Source: UBA1783 sp964449115
GTDB lineage: Bacteria; Bacillota_I; Bacilli_A; Erysipelotrichales; Erysipelotrichaceae
Length of the DNA stretch: 9,730 nucleotides
Direction: 5' to 3'
Assembly (NCBI GenBank): GCA_964449115.1
Contig: CAYUXW010000043.1
Coordinates: 1-9,730 of the forward strand
In this document: positions 5,773-9,730 of the stretch, piece by piece
How positions within the stretch are numbered: position 1 is the stretch's first letter
How the letters are laid out: the number at the start of each line of letters is the position of its first letter
Translations under genes and position numbers: made by a program
The notes under the pieces: model-generated
The model's input: only the letters and a program-made list of their open reading frames with translations
The model's database searches: none
What the model was told of the DNA's origin: nothing

Positions 5773-7488
5773 ATATTCTATGACTTTGAAGTATTCACTA
5801 AATACTGGTGTGTCTGTATTGTGAACCTCATTACCAATGAAAGAAAAATAATCGATACCAGGGAAGAACTGACCAGGTATTACGAAGAAAATATCAACCA
5901 TATATGGATAGGCTACAACTCCAGAAACTATGATCAGTACATTCTCAAAGGTGTATTGGCTGGAATCAAATCAAAATTCATAAATGATGAAATCATAATC
6001 AATAATAAAAAAGGTTGGGAAATATCAAGTGTGTTCAACACAATATTGCTCAATAACTATGACGTCTTTAAAACCAATGACCGTGGTCTTAAGTTTCTGG
6101 AAGCATCAATGGGTAATAGCATTAAAGAGTCTGATGTTCCATTTGATAAGCCTGATGAGTTTGATTTCAACGATTTAAAAGATACCTGGGACTACTGCAT
6201 GTATGATGCAGAACAGACAGTTGAAGTGTTCATGAGGCGAATAGATGACTTCAATGCTCATCTGGATATTTTGACAACCTTTAAACTTCCACTGCTGCAT
6301 ATAAGTAAAACTCAAGCACAGTTAAGCGCATTAGTTCTGGACTGTGTCAGAAAGAAGTGGGATGACGAGTGGGATATTCAATTAATTGACACATTAAGGA
6401 TAGATAAATACTGGCACATCATGGAGTGGTTCAAGAATCCAATAAATCACAACATGAAATCAAGTCTGACAGTCAATCTGGCTGGGGTTCCACATCAGTT
6501 TGGCTGGGGTGGATTACATGGTGCACCCGATAAACCAATACATAGAAAAGGCTTAATAGTGCATGTAGACGTAGGAAGCTTCTATCCAACCATAATGATT
6601 GAATATGACTTACTAACTCGTAATGCCAGGGATAAAAAGAAGTTTAAGGAAATCTATGACAGGAGAATGCAGCTTAAAGCTGAAGGCAAAAAGAAGGAAC
6701 AGGCGCCTTACAAGATTATCCTTAATAGCACCTATGGCATAAGTAATGACCCATATTCAAGTGCTTACGACCCTAGACAAGCCCACAATGTGTGCGCCAA
6801 CGGACAGTTATTACTGTTAGACCTGATTGAACACTTAGAAGCTATACCATCAATGGAGTTAATTCAGTCAAATACTGATGGATTAATTATTCAAATTGAT
6901 GAAGAACATTTTGAACAGTTAGATGACATATGTTACGAGTGGGAAAGTAGAACCAAAATGTTGTTATCATTTGATTTTATTAAAGAGATTTATCAGAAGG
7001 ATGTAAACAACTACCTGTTCATCAGAGAAGATGATTCAGTTGAAAGAATAGGTGCTTATGTTAAACCTTTAGATGATTTAGATTACGATTTGCCAATAGT
7101 CAACAAGGCTTTGGTAGATTACTTTGTTGAAAAAATACCAGTTGAACAGACAATACTTAACTGTAATGAGCTTAAAGAGTTTCAGATAATAAGAAAAATA
7201 TCTTATAAATATGATCACATTAAACATGGTGAAACTATTTTAAAAGAAAAAACTATAAGATGTTTTGCTTCAGTTGATTCCAATGATCTGGGAGTAAGTA
7301 AAAAACATGCTACAACTGGTACATATGAAAAAATTGAAGGTACTCCAGTTAACTGCTTTATCTACAATGATGCAGTAAACGGACTGCCTGTACCAAAAAA
7401 ATTAGATAAAGGCTGGTATGTAGATTTGGCCAAAAAGAGATTAGAGGATTATGGCATAGTGGGAGGTTTATTTAATGAGTTTATTTAA
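5761..7488 (+). CDS. Family B DNA polymerase with 3'-5' exonuclease
   Basis: From GTG at 5761 the product is 575 aa. Exonuclease motifs: Exo I YDFEVF (D8, E10), Exo II GYNSRNYDQY (51-60) and Exo III YCMYD (145-149). Polymerase motifs: A is DVGSFYP (270-276), B is KIILNSTYG (318-326), and C is NTDG (371-374), where D373 replaces the usual second Asp of DTDS in the same position. Proofreading and polymerisation residues all appear intact. Only about 42 residues separate motifs A and B, so there is no phi29-like TPR1 insertion and protein priming is unlikely; the primase gene next door fits this. The start codon is uncertain (see the site at 5755-5772). The 3' end overlaps the primase-helicase by 14 nt. 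Confidence 0.88.
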   Translation: MVHIIFYDFEVFTKYWCVCIVNLITNERKIIDTREELTRYYEENINHIWIGYNSRNYDQYILKGVLAGIKSKFINDEIIINNKKGWEISSVFNTILLNNYDVFKTNDRGLKFLEASMGNSIKESDVPFDKPDEFDFNDLKDTWDYCMYDAEQTVEVFMRRIDDFNAHLDILTTFKLPLLHISKTQAQLSALVLDCVRKKWDDEWDIQLIDTLRIDKYWHIMEWFKNPINHNMKSSLTVNLAGVPHQFGWGGLHGAPDKPIHRKGLIVHVDVGSFYPTIMIEYDLLTRNARDKKKFKEIYDRRMQLKAEGKKKEQAPYKIILNSTYGISNDPYSSAYDPRQAHNVCANGQLLLLDLIEHLEAIPSMELIQSNTDGLIIQIDEEHFEQLDDICYEWESRTKMLLSFDFIKEIYQKDVNNYLFIREDDSVERIGAYVKPLDDLDYDLPIVNKALVDYFVEKIPVEQTILNCNELKEFQIIRKISYKYDHIKHGETILKEKTIRCFASVDSNDLGVSKKHATTGTYEKIEGTPVNCFIYNDAVNGLPVPKKLDKGWYVDLAKKRLEDYGIVGGLFNEFI

Positions 7489-9346
7489 AGGCTATCTGCC
7501 GACTAAAAATAAAAAGAGTTTAGTTAAATTTTCAGATGCCAAAACTTTAGATGAAGTCAGACATTTAGATGAGTATGCCGGCCTTCTGAATGATGATGTG
7601 GTTCTGATAGACATTGACAGCTGGGAGCAGTCAGACATTTTAATGGATATTGTTGATGATTATCAGTTAGACTGTCGAGTTTATCAGACTACAAGAGGCA
7701 GACATTTCCTATTTAAAAACAATGATCAGATAACCAAATGCTCTAACAGTATTCAACTGGCCTGTGGACTAACGGCTGATATTAAAATTGGCAGCAAGAA
7801 CAGTTATGAAGTTATTAAGTTTGATGGTCAGGAAAGATTTATAGAGTGGGATGTTGAAAAAAATGTCAGCTACCAGGAAGTACCTAAGTGGTTGTTACCA
7901 ATTAATACGGATATAAACCTATTCAATTTAGAAGAAGGTGATGGTCGAAATTCAGCACTGTACAAATACATACTCACATTGAACAGGTATGGATTTACTA
8001 AAGATGAATCTAAATTCACCTTACAACTAATAAATAAATACATTTTAAAGGACAGTCTGAGTGATAGTGAACTTGAAGTGATTATGAGAGATGAGGCTTT
8101 TCCTAAAGAAGTATTTTTTGAAGGTCGTACCTTCCTGCATGATAGGTTTGCTCATTACATTGTCAATAATTATCACGTGGTTAGAATCAACGGTCAGTTG
8201 CACATATTTAGAGATGGAGTATATGTCCCAGGAAATAAAATTGTTGAAACAGCTATGATCAGACACATACCACAGATGAAAACGGCTCAAAGAGTTGAAG
8301 TCTACAAATATATAGATTTGATAGCGCAAGAGAAGAAAGTTGCTGAAGCTAATCTGATAGCCTTCAAAAATGGCATCCTGGATTTAACTACTGGAGTGCT
8401 GCAACCTTACAGTCCTGAGATAGTCATCACTAATAAAATACCCTGGAACTATAATCCTAATGCTTATGATGAACTGACTGATAAAACTTTAAACAACATA
8501 TCAGTTGATGACAAGGAGATTAGAGCGCTTCTGGAAGAGTGTATAGGTTATTGCTTTTACAGAAGAAATGAGTTGTCAAAAGCCTTTATTTTAACTGGTG
8601 AGAAGTCTAACGGTAAATCAACATTTCTATCAATGGTAAGTCACGTGCTAGGTGAAAATAACATATCTTCGTTAGATCTAAGTGAGTTAGATGAGAGATT
8701 CAGTACTGCACTGATGAGTGGAATGTTGGCTAATATTGGTGATGATATCTCAGATGAGTTTTTACAAGGGCGAAGTATTGCACTATTTAAAAAGATAGTT
8801 TCTGGTAATGCAATAAAGGCCGAATACAAGGGTCAGGATGCATTCATGTATAAGCCTTATGTCAAGTTACTGTTCAGTGCAAACGAGATTCCGAGAACAA
8901 AGGACAAGACTGGTTCAGTTTTAAGAAGGCTGGTAATCATACCGTTCAATGCAATATTCGATAAGGACAGCCCAGACTTCGACCCTTATATAATCTACAA
9001 GTTGAAGTCAGTTAAAGCGATGGAATACCTGGTGAGAATAGCTGTTGAAGGCTTGGAAAGAATACTTGAAAATAACTCATTTACTGAGTCAGTAAAAGTC
9101 AAGGAAGCATTGGATAGTTATGATAAAGACAACAATCCTATTCTTGGATTCATTGAGGAAGATGGAAACATAGAAAATCAAGTTAATAAAGAAGTTCATA
9201 AAAGATATAAAATTTATTGTTTAGAAAATGGATTTATAGCATTAAACATAAAATCATTCTCAAATGAAATAAAAAGGTATTTAGGGCTAACTACAAAATC
9301 AACAAGAATTAATGGAAATTTAGTAAGAATTTATACAAAACCTTAA
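7475..9346 (+). CDS. PrimPol-SF3 (D5-like) primase-helicase
   Basis: The 623-aa protein joins an N-terminal archaeo-eukaryotic primase/PrimPol domain to an SF3 helicase. PrimPol signatures are LIDID (44-48, metal-binding D46/D48), TTRGRHFLF with H77, and ADIKIG (101-106, D102). A linker with GDGRNSALYKY (155-165) matches the primase C-terminal region. A D5_N-like segment spans about 212-340. The AAA+/SF3 motor has Walker A GEKSNGKST (375-383), Walker B NIGDDISDE (420-428), motif C LLFSANEIPR (465-474) and the RR finger (484-485). A winged-helix-like end follows. It should unwind the origin and lay primers for the family B polymerase. The ATG has GGGAGG 9 nt upstream. The gene is followed directly by the candidate origin. 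Confidence 0.92.
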   Translation: MSLFKGYLPTKNKKSLVKFSDAKTLDEVRHLDEYAGLLNDDVVLIDIDSWEQSDILMDIVDDYQLDCRVYQTTRGRHFLFKNNDQITKCSNSIQLACGLTADIKIGSKNSYEVIKFDGQERFIEWDVEKNVSYQEVPKWLLPINTDINLFNLEEGDGRNSALYKYILTLNRYGFTKDESKFTLQLINKYILKDSLSDSELEVIMRDEAFPKEVFFEGRTFLHDRFAHYIVNNYHVVRINGQLHIFRDGVYVPGNKIVETAMIRHIPQMKTAQRVEVYKYIDLIAQEKKVAEANLIAFKNGILDLTTGVLQPYSPEIVITNKIPWNYNPNAYDELTDKTLNNISVDDKEIRALLEECIGYCFYRRNELSKAFILTGEKSNGKSTFLSMVSHVLGENNISSLDLSELDERFSTALMSGMLANIGDDISDEFLQGRSIALFKKIVSGNAIKAEYKGQDAFMYKPYVKLLFSANEIPRTKDKTGSVLRRLVIIPFNAIFDKDSPDFDPYIIYKLKSVKAMEYLVRIAVEGLERILENNSFTESVKVKEALDSYDKDNNPILGFIEEDGNIENQVNKEVHKRYKIYCLENGFIALNIKSFSNEIKRYLGLTTKSTRINGNLVRIYTKP

Positions 9347-9350
9347 AAAT

Positions 9351-9431
9351 ATCGTAACATTCGTAACAACATCGTAACAGTAAAAAACCCTTATAAATAA
9401 AGGAAAAATTGTAATTTGTTACGATGTTACG
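9351..9431. repeat. Origin module A
   Basis: The order is ATCGTAACATTCGTAACAA (9351-9369), a third CGTAACA (9373-9379), the 27-bp core (9382-9408), then reverse copies TGTTACG at 9417-9423 and 9425-9431. Heptamers face each other across the core, making a large imperfect dyad. Confidence 0.85.
9382..9408. repeat. 27-bp core repeat, copy 1
   Basis: Six A, then CCCTTATAAATAAAGG, then five A. It is identical to 9553-9579, 171 bp away. CCTT and AAGG give a short inverted pair inside it. Confidence 0.9.
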
Positions 9432-9466
9432 AAACAAATCAATTTCTTTATATATTTAATATAAAA

Positions 9467-9491
9467 ATATAGATTTTTAATAAATCTATAT
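9467..9491. repeat. AT-rich inverted repeat between the origin modules
   Basis: ATATAGATTT (9467-9476) and AAATCTATAT (9482-9491) are perfect 10-bp arms around TTAAT. The centre (9479) lies close to the midpoint between the two core repeats. The surroundings are almost pure A/T, suiting a DNA-unwinding element. Confidence 0.8.
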
Positions 9492-9527
9492 ATAAATATA
9501 TAAAAAATATAAATATAGGGGCATTTA

Positions 9528-9594
9528 ATCGTAACATTCGTAACAAAAATTAAAAAAACCCTTATAAATAAAGGAAAAAATCTTGTTACGATGT
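9528..9594. repeat. Origin module B
   Basis: The module repeats the 19-bp ATCGTAACATTCGTAACAA (9528-9546), the 27-bp core (9553-9579) and TTGTTACGATGT (9583-9594) in the same order as module A. It lacks the third forward heptamer and the second reverse one. The two modules are therefore an old tandem duplication. Confidence 0.85.
9553..9579. repeat. 27-bp core repeat, copy 2
   Basis: Identical to 9382-9408, and again flanked by forward heptamers on the left and a reverse heptamer on the right. Confidence 0.9.
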
Positions 9595-9604
9595 CTGTTA
9601 AAAG

Positions 9605-9634
9605 TTCGTAACAGTTCGTAACAGTATCGAAACA
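9605..9634 (+). repeat. Helically phased heptamer repeats before the last gene
   Basis: TTCGTAACAG occurs twice in tandem (9605-9614, 9615-9624) at exactly 10-bp spacing, followed by ATCGAAACA (9626-9634) as a decayed third copy. The set ends just before the A-run and SD of the gene at 9656, so a bound protein could also influence that gene. Confidence 0.75.
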
Positions 9635-9655
9635 AAAAAAAAGGAGATAAAAACT

Positions 9656-9730
9656 ATGAATATTAAAGAATTATTAAACATTTATCGAATATGCCAAATT
9701 AATTCTGGTAACAACGATAATATCGATTCC
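9656..9730 (+). CDS. Start of an unidentified early gene (cut by window edge)
   Basis: The ATG at 9656 is preceded by AAGGAG (9641-9646) with 9-nt spacing and opens a frame of 25 codons to the window end, beginning MNIKELLNIYRICQINSGNN. The strong SD, the same strand and the position behind the replication operon make it a credible gene. The visible part is a short amphipathic helix followed by a polar Asn-rich stretch and is too little to assign a family. Confidence 0.65.
   Translation, partial: MNIKELLNIYRICQINSGNNDNIDS

Larger units (their letters stand above)
9347..9655. other. Candidate phage replication origin (non-coding, iteron-rich)
   Basis: This 309-bp gap has no plausible gene. 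It holds ten exact CGTAACA heptamers: forward at 9353, 9362, 9373, 9530, 9539, 9607 and 9617; reverse at 9417, 9425 and 9584. There is one degenerate copy, CGAAACA, at 9628. Two 27-bp core repeats and a very AT-rich middle (about 9440-9520) complete it. The position straight after the initiator-type primase-helicase, clustered short repeats in both orientations and an easily melted segment are what phage and plasmid origins show. Origin function is inferred. Confidence 0.65.

Noticed and set aside
5624..5824. 66-codon plus-strand frame bridging the DUF669 and polymerase genes
   Set aside because: It overlaps real genes in another frame. Its inner ATG at 5723 has only a badly spaced SD, so a leader peptide is not supported.
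8045..8829. Minus-strand open frames inside the primase-helicase gene (8045-8329, 8641-8829)
   Set aside because: They are antisense shadows of an intact, motif-complete gene, without SD or recognisable protein features.
9351..9634. Possible CRISPR array
   Set aside because: Repeats are only 7-27 bp, occur in both orientations and have irregular spacing. There are no unique spacers of uniform length.

Overview
The window reads as the lysogeny switch plus the early DNA-replication module of a temperate, tailed-phage-type element (phage or prophage) of a low-G+C Gram-positive host (Bacillota). The signs are AT-rich DNA, strong AAGGAG-type ribosome binding sites, tightly packed and overlapping genes on one strand, and a divergent cI/cro region. 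Genus cannot be fixed from the sequence.

Layout. Positions 1-727 (minus strand) hold the start of a tyrosine integrase gene, cut by the window edge, and a small single-domain CI-like repressor just upstream of it; both are read leftward as a lysogeny unit. Positions 728-885 are a divergent control region with a recognisable promoter in each direction and copies of a TGTGC half-site. Rightward come a Cro-like HTH protein (886-1089), a 141-bp spacer that repeats parts of the cro leader, and a small excisionase-like HTH protein (1231-1473).

From 1491 to 9346 a continuous plus-strand operon encodes what looks like a nearly self-sufficient replisome and recombination set: an SNF2-type helicase/translocase, a VRR-NUC nuclease, a 620-aa fusion of a Cas4/RecB-like Fe-S nuclease with a Sak4/RecA-like ATPase, a small coiled-coil protein, a DUF669-type putative ssDNA-binding protein, a compact family-B DNA polymerase with proofreading motifs, and a PrimPol-SF3 primase-helicase. 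Several neighbouring genes overlap by 4-26 nt, which suggests translational coupling.

Positions 9347-9655 are non-coding and highly organised. Ten exact copies of the heptamer CGTAACA (seven forward, three reverse) form two related dyad-like modules around a duplicated 27-bp core. Between the modules lies a very AT-rich stretch centred on a 10-bp-arm inverted repeat. Next to the primase-helicase gene this is a strong candidate replication origin. A further gene starts at 9656 and runs off the window.

The points most worth checking are the candidate origin; an internal Shine-Dalgarno plus ATG exactly at the nuclease/ATPase junction of the fusion gene; the missing conventional start of the DNA polymerase gene (GTG with no usable spacing, or a possible AUU start) behind a GC-rich hairpin; and the repeated operator and leader elements around cro.
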